Assembly: GCF_020229735.1 (NCBI RefSeq)
Contig: NZ_CP083455.1
Location: 957,001 to 1,021,000 of the forward strand
From: Deinococcus taeanensis
Lineage (GTDB): Bacteria > Deinococcota > Deinococci > Deinococcales > Deinococcaceae
DNA length: 64,000 nt
Reading direction: 5' to 3'
Shown here: positions 10,178-19,449 of the stretch, in pieces
How the letters are laid out: each line of letters opens with the position of its first letter
How positions within the stretch are numbered: the first letter of the stretch is position 1
Translations under genes and position numbers: made by a program
Notes under the pieces: generated by a model
The model's input: the letters and a program-made list of their open reading frames with translations, nothing else
Databases searched by the model: none
Told to the model about the DNA's origin: nothing

Positions 10178-13031
10178 CGCTCCGCCGGACCGCGCCGCGG
10201 GCCTGTGGCCCACAGGGTTCGGGGTGGCGTTCCTGCTGCTGATCCTGCTGACCCTGGTCGGCTGCGTCAACTACGGCCTGAGCCTGGGCTACGGCCTGAC
10301 TTTCCTGCTGGGCGGCATGTGGGTTCTGTCGGCCGCGCAGGCCCTGCGCGCCGCGCGGAACGTCAGCGTTACCGTGCAGGCCCCACCCCCCGTGCTGGCC
10401 GGTGCCGACGCCCCATTCAGCGTGGCTGCGGCCCCCGGTGCGGACGGGGTGCTGCAGGTCCGGCTGCGCGGCCCGGGCCGCGCCGCGCAGCGCAGCGCCC
10501 CCCTGCGCGCCGGCGCGCCCCTGACCCTCACGGTGCCTCTGCCCGCCCCGGTCCGCGGGCCCGTGACCGTGAAGGTCACGCTGCACGCCCTGGACCGGCT
10601 GGGCCTGTGGCGCGTGACCCTGCCCGCCCCCGCCCCGCTGACCACCCTGGCGCACCCCGTGCCGGAAAGCGCCCCCCCGTCGGTGCCGGACCGCGCCGCG
10701 CCGGACACCGGGAACGGCGCGGCCCGCACCCGTGGCGACGAGGATTTCGCCGGGCTGCGCCCATTCACCCCCGGCGACTCGCCGCGGCAGGTGTCGTGGC
10801 GGCACGTGGCCCGCACCGGGCAGCTGCTCACCCGTGAAACCGACGCCGCCCGCGGCGAGGCCATCCTGCTTGACTGGCGTGATACGCACGGCGACGACGA
10901 AACCCGCCTGGCCCGCCTGAGTGCCTGGGTGCACGCGCTGCACGCCGCCGGACGCCCATACGCCCTGCACCTCCCCGGGGAGAGCGTGCCTGCCGGGCGA
11001 GGCGAACCTCACCGGCTGGCCGTGCACAACGCCCTGGCCCTGCACGCCCCTCTGCCGGTCCCGCCCCCAGCCCCATCTCGCTCTGCTCTCTCTGCCGCGC
11101 TGGACCGCCAAGCCCTGCTGTGGACCCTGCTGGCCCTGACGCTCACGCTGCTGCCCTGGGTCACGCGCATGCCGGTGTGGAACACCGCCCTGGTTGCCGC
11201 GCTGCTGGGCCACACCCTGCTGCGTGGGCAGCCCATCCGCCCCGGGCGGGTGGCAGTCCAGCCGCTTCCCACCTGGCTGCTGGCCCTGCTGGCCGTGGCC
11301 GGCGGGGCCGCCCTGAACGCCACGTACGGCACACTGCTGGGCCGCGACGCCGGCACGGCCTTCCTGACCCTGCTCGTCGCGCTGAAAACCGCCGAAACCC
11401 GCACCCGCCGGGACGGACAGCTGCTCGTCACGCTGGGCCTGTTTCTCACCAGCACCCAGTATTTCTTCAGCCAGGGGCCCCTCTCCGCCGCGTTCACCGT
11501 GCTGGCCGCCGCCGCACTCCTCGCGGCGGCCAGCACCTGGGTGAGCCCTGCGCCGCCCCTGACCTGGCCGCGCGTGGGAGGACGGCTGGGCCGCGTGGTC
11601 CGCCTGATGGCGCTGGCCACGCCGCTCGCCGCCGCGCTGTTCGTGCTGTTCCCGCGCCCCCAGCAGCCCCTGTGGCAACTGCCCGTGCAGGGCCAGGCGC
11701 TCACGGGCCTGGGCAGCGAGGTCCGCGCCGGGTCCTTCACGAACCTCGCGCAGAGTGATGCAGTGGCCTTCCGCGCCGACTTCCAGGACGCCGTGCCCGG
11801 CCCCACGGACCGCTACTGGCGCGGACCTGTCCTGGAAGCGTACGACGGTGAGGCCTGGAAGCAGGTGAGAGGCAGCGCCGCCGCACCCAGCATCGAGGCG
11901 ACCGGCGCGCCGATCACGTACGCCCTGACCCTGGAACCCAGCGGCACGCCCTGGCTGCTGGCGCTTGATGCGCCCGTGCGCGTTCCGGACGGGGCCTTCA
12001 TCAGCGGGGCCTTCCAGGCGGTCACGCTCCGCTTCGTCACCTCCCGGCGCCGCGTGGAACTCGTCAGCCAGCCCGCCCTGCTCGGCCGCCGCGAAGACCA
12101 GAACCGGCTGGCATTCAACCAGCAGCTGCCCCACGGCCAGAGCCCCCGCGCCCTGACCCTCGGGCAGTCCTGGCAGGCCCTGGCCCCGGAGGCCCGCGTG
12201 CAGGCCGCCCTCACCTTCCTGCGCAAAGGCAACTACCGCTACACCCTGGCCCCGGCCCTCCTGCCCGAACAGGACCGCGTGGACGCCTTCCTGTTCGGCA
12301 CGCGCGAAGGATTCTGCGAACACTACGCCAGTGCGTTCGCCTTCCTGATGCGCGCCAGCGGCCTGAGCGCCCGCGTCGTCACCGGCTACCTGGGCGGCGA
12401 GGTGAACCCAGACGGCGGGTACCTGATCATCCGGCAGCGCGACGCCCACGCCTGGACCGAAGTGTGGCTGCCTGACCGCGGCTGGGTGCGCGTAGACCCC
12501 ACCGCCGAAATCGCCCCTGCCCGTCGGAACGCGGACGTGCGCACCGCCCTGAGCAGCCCCGTTGCCGCCGCCCCCCGCGCACCCGGCACACTTGAACGCC
12601 TGCGCCTGCGGCTCGACGCCCTGCAGAACCGCTGGAACGACCTCGTCGTGGATTACGACGGACAGGCGCAGGCCGCGCTGCTCGAACGCGCCGGCCTGCG
12701 CGGTCTGGGCCCAGGAGGGCTGCTGTGGCTGCTGTTCCCCGTGACGCTCGCCACGCTGCTGCCGGCATGGTTCACGCTGCGCCGCCGCGCCCGCCCGGCC
12801 GACCCGGCCAGCCGCGCCCTGCAGGACCTGACCGGGCGGCTGCGCGTACCACGCGCCCCCGGTGAGACCCCCACTGCGTACGTCAGCCGGGTCACGCAGA
12901 CCCGCCCCGACCTGACCGCTCCTCTTCAAGCTGTGCTGGCCGCCTACCACGCGGCGCGGTACGCTCCAGGCGACCCGGCACCCGCCCTGCGCGCCCTGAA
13001 GGCCGCCGTGCGGGCCCTGCCCCGCCGCTGA
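10149..13031 (+). CDS. DUF58 protein fused to TgpA-type membrane transglutaminase
   Basis: This 960-residue protein joins two usually separate MoxR partners. The N-terminal part (about 1-310) has two membrane segments and a DUF58/VWA-like region with the diagnostic FTPGDSPRQVSWRHVARTGQLLTRE. The middle (about 315-480) holds several membrane helices as in DUF3488. The outside loop carries a transglutaminase core with the triad C723 (GFCEHYA), H767 (DAHAW) and D783 (VDPTAE). One more membrane helix near 860 and a cytoplasmic DUF4129-like tail end the protein. Sequence is continuous across the junction with no stop or frame change. The GTG start overlaps moxR by 29 bp. A role in envelope peptide crosslinking or proteolysis is inferred from the family. 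Confidence 0.85.
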
Positions 13032-13082
13032 TGGGGGCGAGGCAGGCAACCCGCGTTACCGTTCCCCCCCGCGTCCGGGCAG

Positions 13083-13088
13083 TAGCAT
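13083..13088 (+). promoter_or_regulatory. Leaderless -10 box
   Basis: TAGCAT ends 6 nt before GTG 13095. Confidence 0.5.
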
Positions 13089-13094
13089 AAGCAG

Positions 13095-13589
13095 GTGAAC
13101 GTCCTCAAAGCCGCCCTGTCTGCCATTGCCGGCTGCGCCGCCGCGCTGATCGCCTACAGCATCCTGTTCGTGCGCGGCGACCTGGGCGGCGTCATGACGT
13201 ACCTGCGTGCCCGCGGCGCCCTGCGCCGCCTCAAAGAGGGCGGCACACCTGACCAGATCACCGCCGCCCAGGCGCAGCTGCACGCCCTGGGCCAACAGGT
13301 GGGCGACCCGGCCTTCGCGGCCGCCACGCTGCCCCTGGCCCTCCTGACAGGCGTACTCATCGGCGCACTCGTCTGGTGGGTGTTCACCCGCCGCCAGACC
13401 AGGGCCCCGCGCCCCGACATTCAGGAACGCATGGTCTACCGCCTCGCCCACCGCCGCGGCGGGCGTTTCACCCTGGACGACCTGCGCGCCGCCAGCCCCC
13501 TGAACGACGAGCAGGCGCGCGCCGTCACCGCCCGCCTGCTCGACCTGGGCCGCCTCACCCGCGACGGCGACACCTTCCGCCTGTCCTGA
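13095..13589 (+). CDS. Membrane protein with C-terminal winged-helix-like region, unknown function
   Basis: The protein is 164 residues. Residues 4-26 form one hydrophobic helix and about 76-100 a second. The C-terminal 60 residues (ERMVYRLAHRRGGRFTLDDL, then NDEQARAVTARLLDLGRLTR) look like a winged helix of the type seen in small membrane-tethered regulators. I do not recognise the family. It follows the MoxR/transglutaminase operon but has its own leaderless-type promoter and a GTG start. Two small genes follow almost without gaps. Confidence 0.65.
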   Translation: MNVLKAALSAIAGCAAALIAYSILFVRGDLGGVMTYLRARGALRRLKEGGTPDQITAAQAQLHALGQQVGDPAFAAATLPLALLTGVLIGALVWWVFTRRQTRAPRPDIQERMVYRLAHRRGGRFTLDDLRAASPLNDEQARAVTARLLDLGRLTRDGDTFRLS

Positions 13590-13597
13590 CCTCCACC

Positions 13598-13987
13598 ATG
13601 ACCCCCCACGACCTGGCCACCCTGCTGGACGAAGCCAACCACGCGCCCCGCCAGAGCGTCACCGCCGCCCTAGCCCGCGTGGACGGCCAGCCTCACCCGC
13701 GCGTCGCGGCGCTCGCCGCGCACCTGAGCGGCAGCAAACGCGAATGCTGGACCCTGATTGCTCAGGCCGCCGGCACCGACACTCCCCCGGACGACGCCGG
13801 CCTGACCCGCCTGATGGCCTGGGAAGTGCAGGTCACCCGGACCTTGCCCCCCGCCGCCCTGACCGAGCTCGTGTCCCTGGGCGGCACGCTCATGACCATC
13901 GAGGCGCTGCTGCGCCTGAACGCCCGCCACACCGCCTGGCATGCCGGCCAGGTCGCCGCGCTCGCCCGGCGCACCCTGACCGCCTGA
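13598..13987 (+). CDS. Small DinB-like helical protein, function unknown
   Basis: This 129-residue, probably all-helical protein begins MTPHDLATLLDEAN. It ends with NARHTAWHAGQVAALARR, resembling the C-terminal HxxxHxGQ helix of DinB-superfamily proteins (metal-dependent thiol transferases and relatives). Only part of the fold is evident, so the assignment is tentative. It starts 8 bp after the preceding stop, without a clear ribosome-binding site, and is followed 2 bp later by the next gene, so all three are probably one transcript. Confidence 0.6.
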   Translation: MTPHDLATLLDEANHAPRQSVTAALARVDGQPHPRVAALAAHLSGSKRECWTLIAQAAGTDTPPDDAGLTRLMAWEVQVTRTLPPAALTELVSLGGTLMTIEALLRLNARHTAWHAGQVAALARRTLTA

Positions 13988-13989
13988 CC

Positions 13990-14289
13990 GTGCCCGGCGA
14001 CTGGCCCTTCCTCACAGACCCCAGCCCCGCCGGCACGCACGGCACCGGGGCCGTCCCGCCCGCCCTGTTCGACCTCGCCGTGAACCGCGCGCACGCCGCC
14101 CTGCGCGGCCTGCGCCCCGGACAGCCCGACGCCACGCTGGCCGCGTGGCACGCCCGTACCCGCTTCGCCCGTCGCGTGTCCCTCAGCGCCGTAAAGGCCG
14201 CGCTCGCCACCCACCCTGGCGCCGGCGAATGGCACTGGGCCGGCGGAGAGGCCGGGAACTGGCAGCCCGGCCGTGCGCCGTTCCCGTAG
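13990..14289 (+). CDS. Small hypothetical protein
   Basis: A 99-residue frame starts with GTG 2 bp after the previous stop and begins MPGDWPFLTDPSPAG. Codon choice keeps third-position GC high, and the tight spacing supports translation, but I do not recognise the protein. It is rich in Ala, Arg and Trp and has no membrane segment. The 265 bp between it and the next gene hold no feature I can name. Confidence 0.5.
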   Translation: MPGDWPFLTDPSPAGTHGTGAVPPALFDLAVNRAHAALRGLRPGQPDATLAAWHARTRFARRVSLSAVKAALATHPGAGEWHWAGGEAGNWQPGRAPFP

Positions 14290-14554
14290 TCCCGGCAGGG
14301 CCCCGGCCCTGAAGACTCTCTGCCGCGGTCGCCGGCCAAGGACGCCTAAGACGTCACCAGACATCGCATCCCAGTGCACCATCGGCTCGCGCGCCCGCCG
14401 GCGCACGCGGGTCGCTGTCCTGCTGAGGGACCGCACCTGCCCTCCGCCTTCCCTGCAGGCTCGTCTGATCTGGGGAGACCACAGATATCCGGGAGCTTCT
14501 GGACAAACCATGGGAGCTCAGGCGCGGGTCACGCGGCCACCCTGGTCTGTGCCT

Positions 14555-15208
14555 TCAGCGGTCGGCTGTTCCGTGACCCTGCCGGGCCTCTGCAACTGCC
14601 TGGGCCGCCACGCGCACTGCGCGCGTCAGTTCCTCCTGCGGCAGGTACGGCAGCGCCGTCCGGTCCTCAGGCACCGCCAGGGCGACCGGCGCACTGGCGG
14701 GCAGATGCAGGAAGCCGCAAGGCACGTTCCCCCGCCCCGCACGCGTCAGAACGTGCCGCGCGTGGTACATCACGGCGTTGCACACGTACAGCCCCGCGGT
14801 GTTGCTGATGTCGCCCGGGATACCCGCCGCCCGCCACGCCCCCAGCACTGACCGCAGCGGCAGGGTGCTCAGGTACGCCTCCGGTCCGTCCGGCGCGATG
14901 GGAGCGTCGCGGTACACCTGCCCGGCATTGTCCGGAATGCTGAAATCCATGACATTCACCGCGACGCGTTCCAGCGTCACCTGGGGCCGTCCGGCTGCCA
15001 GTCCGGTGAGCAGCACTGCGTCCGGCTCAAGGGCAGCCAGAAGACTGCTGAGGCGGGCACAGGCCGCGTGTGGCTCGACGGGCAGCAGCGTGCCCTCCAC
15101 CGTCAGGGACCCCACCTGCTGCCCGTGCAGCGCTTCCGTACTGAGGGCACTTGGGTTGACCGGATGCGTATGAAAGGGTTCAAAACCAGTAAGAAGCAGG
15201 GTCGGCAT
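14555..15208 (-). CDS. pcp: Pyroglutamyl-peptidase I
   Basis: This 217-residue cysteine peptidase removes N-terminal pyroglutamate from peptides in the cytoplasm. It begins LLLTGFEPF, the family N-terminus. The catalytic triad is intact and at the usual spacing: E80 (QVTLERVAVN), C143 (AGLYVCNAVMYHA) and H168 (GFLHLP). Its ATG lies 6 nt behind a TAGGGT box on the minus strand. It is transcribed alone, convergent with the small-gene cluster to its left. Confidence 0.92.
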   Translation of the reverse strand: MPTLLLTGFEPFHTHPVNPSALSTEALHGQQVGSLTVEGTLLPVEPHAACARLSSLLAALEPDAVLLTGLAAGRPQVTLERVAVNVMDFSIPDNAGQVYRDAPIAPDGPEAYLSTLPLRSVLGAWRAAGIPGDISNTAGLYVCNAVMYHARHVLTRAGRGNVPCGFLHLPASAPVALAVPEDRTALPYLPQEELTRAVRVAAQAVAEARQGHGTADR

Positions 15209-15214
15209 GCCTCC

Positions 15215-15220
15215 ACCCTA
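15215..15220 (-). promoter_or_regulatory. pcp: Leaderless -10 box of pcp
   Basis: TAGGGT on the minus strand ends 6 nt before ATG 15208. Confidence 0.5.
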
Positions 15221-15590
15221 CCGGGCCGCCTGGCCGCCCGGGGTGATTCGGGCAACGTGCCAGCCTTCAGGGCCGCCGGAAGGCCCGGTCGTTTCGTGGT
15301 CCACGCGGCAGGGCCTGGGTGGGGGTGAGGCGGGCCACACGCCCGGTCAATGGCCCGTTCACTGCGGATGCACCGTCTCTGGCTCTCTTAAGGCGGCTGG
15401 ACAGCCTGTGCCTGCTCTGGGCACCTGTCCCCTGAATGCATCACCAGCGGCCGCTATGCATCCTGCACAGGGAGGGCTGCGAGGCGTGCTGGCCTGAACG
15501 GTGGTGCGCGAGCGAGGGCACGGCAGGTGACCGAAGCCCGGGCTCAGGCTGGCCGTCACTCAGCCCGCAGTGTCTGCCCGGTCCGGGGTC
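15221..15590 (+). other. Intergenic region between pcp and mutM
   Basis: About 370 bp separate these divergent genes. Short frames in it have no recognisable product, and I see no tRNA-like T-loop or strong hairpin. ATGCAT occurs twice near 15437-15470 around a GCGGCCGC. I can assign nothing beyond the two promoters at its ends. Confidence 0.4.
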
Positions 15591-15596
15591 TATGCT
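15591..15596 (+). promoter_or_regulatory. mutM: Leaderless -10 box of mutM
   Basis: TATGCT ends 8 nt before ATG 15605. Confidence 0.6.
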
Positions 15597-15604
15597 GCGC
15601 AGGT

Positions 15605-16444
15605 ATGCCGGAACTGCCGGAAGTGGAAACCACAAGGAAGAAGATTGAGCCGTTGCTACTGGGCCGCACGATTCTGGAGGTCAGTCACGACGCGCCGCAC
15701 CGGTACCGGGACACGCACCTGGCGGCCGGGCGGCGCGTGACGGCCCTGTCGCGGCGCGGCAAGTACCTGATGCTGCACCTGGCGGCGGCAGACGCCGCGC
15801 AGGACGCGCCGCACGACCTGGAGTTCATCGTGCATCTGGGCATGACCGGGGGGTTCCGCATGGAGCGCGGCAAGCACACCCGGGTGACGCTCCGCACCGA
15901 TGCGGGCGAACTGCACTTCGACGATCCACGCCGGTTCGGGAAGATGGCGGTGGTGCCGGCCGGTAAGTACGCGGGCATGCCGACCCTGACTGCGATGGGA
16001 CCTGAGCCGCTGTCAGACGCGTTTCGGGAGGAGGATTTCGTGGCGCTTGCCGCGCGGGCCGGCGCGGTGAAACCCTGGTTGCTGTCGCAGAAGCCCGTGA
16101 GTGGGGTGGGGAACATCTACGCGGACGAGAGCCTGTGGCAGGCGCGCATTCACCCGGCGCAGACCCGCCTGACGCGGGGGGAGGCCGGCCGGCTGTACCA
16201 CGCGGTGCGGGACGTGATGGGCCGCGCCGTGGACGCCGGGGGCAGCAGCCTGGGGTCCGGGGAGGGCAACTACCGGCAGCATGACGGACTGTCGGGGCTG
16301 TTTCAGCATTCGCATGTGGTGTACGGCCGGAGTGGGGAGCCCTGCCCGCGCTGCGGCACGCCCATTGAGAAGATGGTGCTCGCGCAGCGCGGCACGCATT
16401 TCTGCCCGCAGTGCCAGCCGCTGCGGCGGGAGGAGCGCGCGTGA
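15605..16444 (+). CDS. mutM: Formamidopyrimidine-DNA glycosylase (Fpg/MutM)
   Basis: The 279-residue base-excision repair enzyme removes 8-oxoguanine and formamidopyrimidines. It starts MPELPEVET, giving the catalytic Pro2 and Glu3. The conserved Lys lies in RRGKYLM near residue 57, and the H2TH region contains [11 protein letters not shown]-terminal zinc finger uses C247, C250, C267 and C270. ATG 15605 is the only start compatible with Pro2. The stop overlaps the GTG of pdxH by 4 bp, so the two genes form an operon. Confidence 0.96.
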   Translation: MPELPEVETTRKKIEPLLLGRTILEVSHDAPHRYRDTHLAAGRRVTALSRRGKYLMLHLAAADAAQDAPHDLEFIVHLGMTGGFRMERGKHTRVTLRTDAGELHFDDPRRFGKMAVVPAGKYAGMPTLTAMGPEPLSDAFREEDFVALAARAGAVKPWLLSQKPVSGVGNIYADESLWQARIHPAQTRLTRGEAGRLYHAVRDVMGRAVDAGGSSLGSGEGNYRQHDGLSGLFQHSHVVYGRSGEPCPRCGTPIEKMVLAQRGTHFCPQCQPLRREERA

Positions 16445-17085
16445 CGGACCTGACTGGCCTGAGACTGTCGTACACCCGCGCGGAGTTGCGGCGCGCCGCC
16501 CTGAACGCTGACCCGCTGGCGCAGTTTCAGCTGTGGCTGAACGAGGCGATTGCCGGGGGCCTGCGTGAGCCGTACGCGCTGAGTGTCGCCACGGCGGACG
16601 CCGCGGGTCGACCGAGCGTGCGGACCGTGCTGCTGCGGGGCGCCACGCCGCACGGCCTGACGTTCTACACCAACTACGGATCGCACAAGGGCCGGGACCT
16701 GAGCGGCAACCCGCAGGCAGAGCTGCTGTTTCACTGGGCGGAGCATGAACGGCAGGTCCGGGCGTACGGGCCAGTGGTGCGCGTGCCGCCCGCGGAGAGT
16801 GACGCGTACTTTCACGCCCGGCCCCGGGAGAGTCAGCTCGCGGCGCATGCCAGTGATCCGCAGAGCGCGCCGGTGGCTGACCGGGAGACGCTGGAGGCCA
16901 CCTTTGCCGCCTTGCACGCCCGGTTCCCGGAGGGGGCCGAGGTGCCCCGCCCGGCTTTCTGGGGGGGCTTCCGCGTGCAGGTGCAGGAGTGGGAGTTCTG
17001 GCAGGGGCGCGCCAACCGCATGCATGACCGCTTCCGGTACCGGCGTGACGGGCACGTCTGGCACATCGAGCGGCTGATGCCGTAG
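16441..17085 (+). CDS. pdxH: Pyridoxamine 5'-phosphate oxidase
   Basis: This 214-residue FMN enzyme oxidises pyridoxamine or pyridoxine 5'-phosphate to pyridoxal 5'-phosphate. Family blocks are present in order: [11 protein letters not shown] and [13 protein letters not shown] (FMN site), [14 protein letters not shown], and the C-terminal [14 protein letters not shown] with the substrate-binding WQ and R..H residues. The GTG start overlaps the mutM stop (GTGA). The pairing of a repair gene with a cofactor gene probably reflects co-transcription only. Confidence 0.94.
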   Translation: MTDLTGLRLSYTRAELRRAALNADPLAQFQLWLNEAIAGGLREPYALSVATADAAGRPSVRTVLLRGATPHGLTFYTNYGSHKGRDLSGNPQAELLFHWAEHERQVRAYGPVVRVPPAESDAYFHARPRESQLAAHASDPQSAPVADRETLEATFAALHARFPEGAEVPRPAFWGGFRVQVQEWEFWQGRANRMHDRFRYRRDGHVWHIERLMP

Positions 17086-17104
17086 AGGCGCTGCGGGGCG
17101 CTGC

Positions 17105-18595
17105 CTAGCGGCCGCTGTCGAGGTTCAGTTCGGCGTAGTCGTCGCCCAGGAGGTTCTGTTTTTCCTCGGCGGTCAGGGCGACCATGACGCGGCGCAGCAC
17201 CACGTCCACGGCCTGCTCGGCACTCTCGTCGAGCGTCAGGCCGTCGAGGAGGGGGACGTTCTGTGCGCGGGCCAGAGCTTCAAGTTCGTCCTGCATGGCG
17301 CGGATCTCCCGGAAGTACGCCATGTAGCGGTGCAGGGGCCGGCTGGCGGCAGTCTCGGTGTCGCGGCTCTGGAAGTGCTTGCGGTGCTCGTCCGGGTCGG
17401 GGAGGGTCACGAGGATGGGCACCACGATGGCGCCCTGCGCAGCGTCCGCGCGGATGTAGCCGGGCACGAGGTGCACGCCTTCGAGCACCAGGCTGCTGCC
17501 TTCCTGCACGCTGCGTTCCACCACGGCGCTCAGGCCCACGTTCACCTGCTGCACCTGATCGCGGAACCCGGCGAGCAGCGCTTCCCGGCTGGGGTGTTCG
17601 GGGCGGGGCGCGCCGGGAGGCAGCAGCGCTTCCCAGGCGTTGAAGGTGCTGGCGTGCAGGGTGGGCAGCAGGGCGGGGGAGACCATGGCGCGCATCACCT
17701 CGCGGATGGAGTCGGTGCTGACCACCCGCGCGATGCCCAGCCGGTAGGCGATCTCGGCGGCCAGGAAGCTCTTGCCGGTGCCGCTCACGCCGCCGAGCAG
17801 CACAATCACCGGGCGGGGCGGGCGGCGGATCACGCGCAGCAGGCGGTAGCGGGCGCTGACGTCCGGGCCGACCTCGTCGCGCAGCAGCGCCTCGACCTTC
17901 AGGCGGATCGTGTGGCGCGCGATCACGCGGTCGTCGCTGCCGCGCAGGTCCCGCTGCGTGACGCGCGCGACCTTGCGGGCCACGTCCGGCGTGACGCCGG
18001 CGGCCAGCAGGGACTGCACCAGGATGCCTTTGCTGAACGGGCTGGGCACGCTGGCGCCCTCGCCGATCACGCCGAGCTTCCCGCGGTTCTGCCGCAGGTA
18101 CCGGTACGTGAGGCGCAGGTGCTCACCGTAGCGCTGGGCGAGGGCGTCCTCGGTGAGGTTGTCAATCTCCTCGGCGGTGAGGGTCGTGACCCCCTGCTGA
18201 CGCAGGCGCACGTCGACGACGCTGGCCGTCGCGTAGGCGTCCTTGCCGGACAGCCCGGCGTCCTCAAGCGTGCGGGCCAGTACGCCGCGGCTGAACGGCA
18301 GGTCGCCCTTGCGGGCACTGACCATGATGTCCTGGAAGGCGGGAATCTGCTGCTCGGCGCGCTGCGCCACCTCCGGCCCGGCCACGTCGCGGGCCACTTC
18401 CACCATCAGGGCTTTCAGTTCGGCTGCGCTGACCAGGGTGCGCCGCGCCAGGCGCAGCTGCTGCTCCACGCGGCGTGACACGGCCGCCGCCAGCGGTGAG
18501 CTGGCGCCGGCATTCACGAGAGACTCGACGAGCAGGCCGCGGCTGAACGGAAAGGCGTGGCGGGGCGAGCCGATCCGCAGCTCGGGCTGCGTCAC
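17105..18595 (-). CDS. 2-phosphoglycerate-kinase-like protein with three ATP-cone repeats
   Basis: The 496-residue protein has three successive ATP-cone-like domains, each opened by a PFSRG/PFSKG box (PFSRGLLVESLVNAG near 16, PFSRGVLARTLEDAG near 100, PFSKGILVQSLLAAG near 187). A P-loop kinase domain follows, with Walker A GGVSGTGKS at 268-276 and the strand STDSIREVMRAM, as in archaeal 2-phosphoglycerate kinase. That enzyme phosphorylates 2-phosphoglycerate toward cyclic 2,3-diphosphoglycerate; ATP cones sense adenine nucleotides allosterically. The GTG start is the only candidate in frame, and it overlaps the stop of an 18-codon upstream ORF. Whether Deinococcus makes cyclic diphosphoglycerate is unknown to me, so the substrate is uncertain. 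Confidence 0.78.
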   Translation of the reverse strand: MTQPELRIGSPRHAFPFSRGLLVESLVNAGASSPLAAAVSRRVEQQLRLARRTLVSAAELKALMVEVARDVAGPEVAQRAEQQIPAFQDIMVSARKGDLPFSRGVLARTLEDAGLSGKDAYATASVVDVRLRQQGVTTLTAEEIDNLTEDALAQRYGEHLRLTYRYLRQNRGKLGVIGEGASVPSPFSKGILVQSLLAAGVTPDVARKVARVTQRDLRGSDDRVIARHTIRLKVEALLRDEVGPDVSARYRLLRVIRRPPRPVIVLLGGVSGTGKSFLAAEIAYRLGIARVVSTDSIREVMRAMVSPALLPTLHASTFNAWEALLPPGAPRPEHPSREALLAGFRDQVQQVNVGLSAVVERSVQEGSSLVLEGVHLVPGYIRADAAQGAIVVPILVTLPDPDEHRKHFQSRDTETAASRPLHRYMAYFREIRAMQDELEALARAQNVPLLDGLTLDESAEQAVDVVLRRVMVALTAEEKQNLLGDDYAELNLDSGR

Positions 18596-18648
18596 GGCCG
18601 CACCGGCCCGGAGTGCGGGTGCGCGGGGAGGGTGAGGCGGTCCTTCAC
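18592..18648 (-). CDS. Leaderless 18-codon upstream ORF before the 2PGK-like gene
   Basis: A GTG lies 6 nt behind a TACACT box. The frame encodes MKDRLTLPAHPHSGPVRP and ends in a TGA that overlaps the GTG of the kinase (GTGA). Length, promoter spacing, stop-start overlap and terminal proline codon match the upstream ORF at 3606-3662, although the peptides share no obvious sequence. Confidence 0.45.
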   Translation of the reverse strand: MKDRLTLPAHPHSGPVRP

Positions 18649-18654
18649 ACGGGC

Positions 18655-18660
18655 AGTGTA
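18655..18660 (-). promoter_or_regulatory. -10 box for the uORF/2PGK-like transcript
   Basis: TACACT on the minus strand, 6 nt before the GTG of the upstream ORF at 18648. Confidence 0.55.
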
Positions 18661-18709
18661 GTGCGCCGCTGCGAGGCGCGCCGCGGGAGCGCTGACGGCC
18701 GCTCTGGAT

Positions 18710-19324
18710 TCAGGGACGACCGTCGCGCTTGACTGCGCCTTCGAGGAGCAGGTTCAGGGCCAGGCGCATCTCCTCCTGCAGGGGGCGTTCCGTGCCGTAG
18801 GCGCTCCAGCGCAGGGCGACCATCAGGTACGTATCGGCGATCAGGTTGCTGATGCGCTGCAGGCTCAGGTCTGTGCGCATCATGCCGGACTGGTGCATGG
18901 GCCGCAGGATCAGTTCAATCACCTTGCTCAGGGGCAGGGCCTGGTACGCAGTGCGGGCGCGTTCCGGGTTGGGGTTCATGACCTCGTAGGCCAGGGGAGG
19001 GAACAGGTCGCGTTCGCGGGTGTTCTCGTCAGCCAGCAGGTCCCAGACCTCGTACAGGACCGTCAGGGGGGGCGTGCCGTCGTGCAGGCGGGACTCGGCG
19101 TGGTCGCGCAGGCGGTTCATGACCTCGCTGCCGTAATCCAGCAGCACCGCTTCCTTGTACGGGTAGTAGTTGAAGAAGGTGCCCCGGGAGACGTTGCTGG
19201 CGCGGGCGATGTCTGTCGCTGTGGTCGTCTGGAACCCGCCGCGTTTGAACAGGTCAATGGCCACGTGATAGATGCGGGCGCGGCGGCGTTCTTTCTGGCG
19301 TTCGCGCAGCGAGGTTGAATCCAT
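18710..19324 (-). CDS. TetR/AcrR-family transcriptional regulator
   Basis: This 204-residue repressor-type protein has an N-terminal TetR helix-turn-helix. The recognition segment TATDIARASNVSRGTFFNYY is at about residues 37-56 and is followed by PYKEAVLLDYG. The rest is a helical ligand-binding region without a recognisable specificity. It is divergent from polyphosphate glucokinase, with a dyad between the two promoters. Autoregulation and control of ppgK are therefore plausible but unproven. The ATG is 8 nt behind a TACCCT box. Confidence 0.88.
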   Translation of the reverse strand: MDSTSLRERQKERRRARIYHVAIDLFKRGGFQTTTATDIARASNVSRGTFFNYYPYKEAVLLDYGSEVMNRLRDHAESRLHDGTPPLTVLYEVWDLLADENTRERDLFPPLAYEVMNPNPERARTAYQALPLSKVIELILRPMHQSGMMRTDLSLQRISNLIADTYLMVALRWSAYGTERPLQEEMRLALNLLLEGAVKRDGRP

Positions 19325-19332
19325 GATTCTTC

Positions 19333-19338
19333 AGGGTA
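19333..19338 (-). promoter_or_regulatory. Leaderless -10 box of tetR gene
   Basis: TACCCT on the minus strand ends 8 nt before ATG 19324. The palindrome GGTATACC (19335-19342) overlaps it. Confidence 0.5.
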
Positions 19339-19363
19339 TACCGTTTCCAGTACAAAATTACAC

Positions 19364-19377
19364 CCCGTTCAAACGGG
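19364..19377. promoter_or_regulatory. Dyad CCCGTT-CA-AACGGG, candidate TetR operator
   Basis: Six-base perfect arms with a 2-bp centre lie just upstream of the -35 position of the tetR promoter and 60 bp from the ppgK promoter. Confidence 0.45.
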
Positions 19378-19436
19378 TTGTCTGTCCGGCCGCTTCACTG
19401 CGCTTCACGGTCGGGCCCGGCGGGCCGGAAGTGGGA

Positions 19437-19442
19437 TACGCT
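19437..19442 (+). promoter_or_regulatory. ppgK: Leaderless -10 box of ppgK
   Basis: TACGCT ends 7 nt before ATG 19450. Confidence 0.5.
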
Positions 19443-19449
19443 GAAGGCC

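Noticed and set aside
14290..14554. Possible short repeat around ATCTGGGGAGACCACAGAT
   Set aside because: Only 5-bp imperfect arms and no second copy in the window; nothing to support a repeat family.
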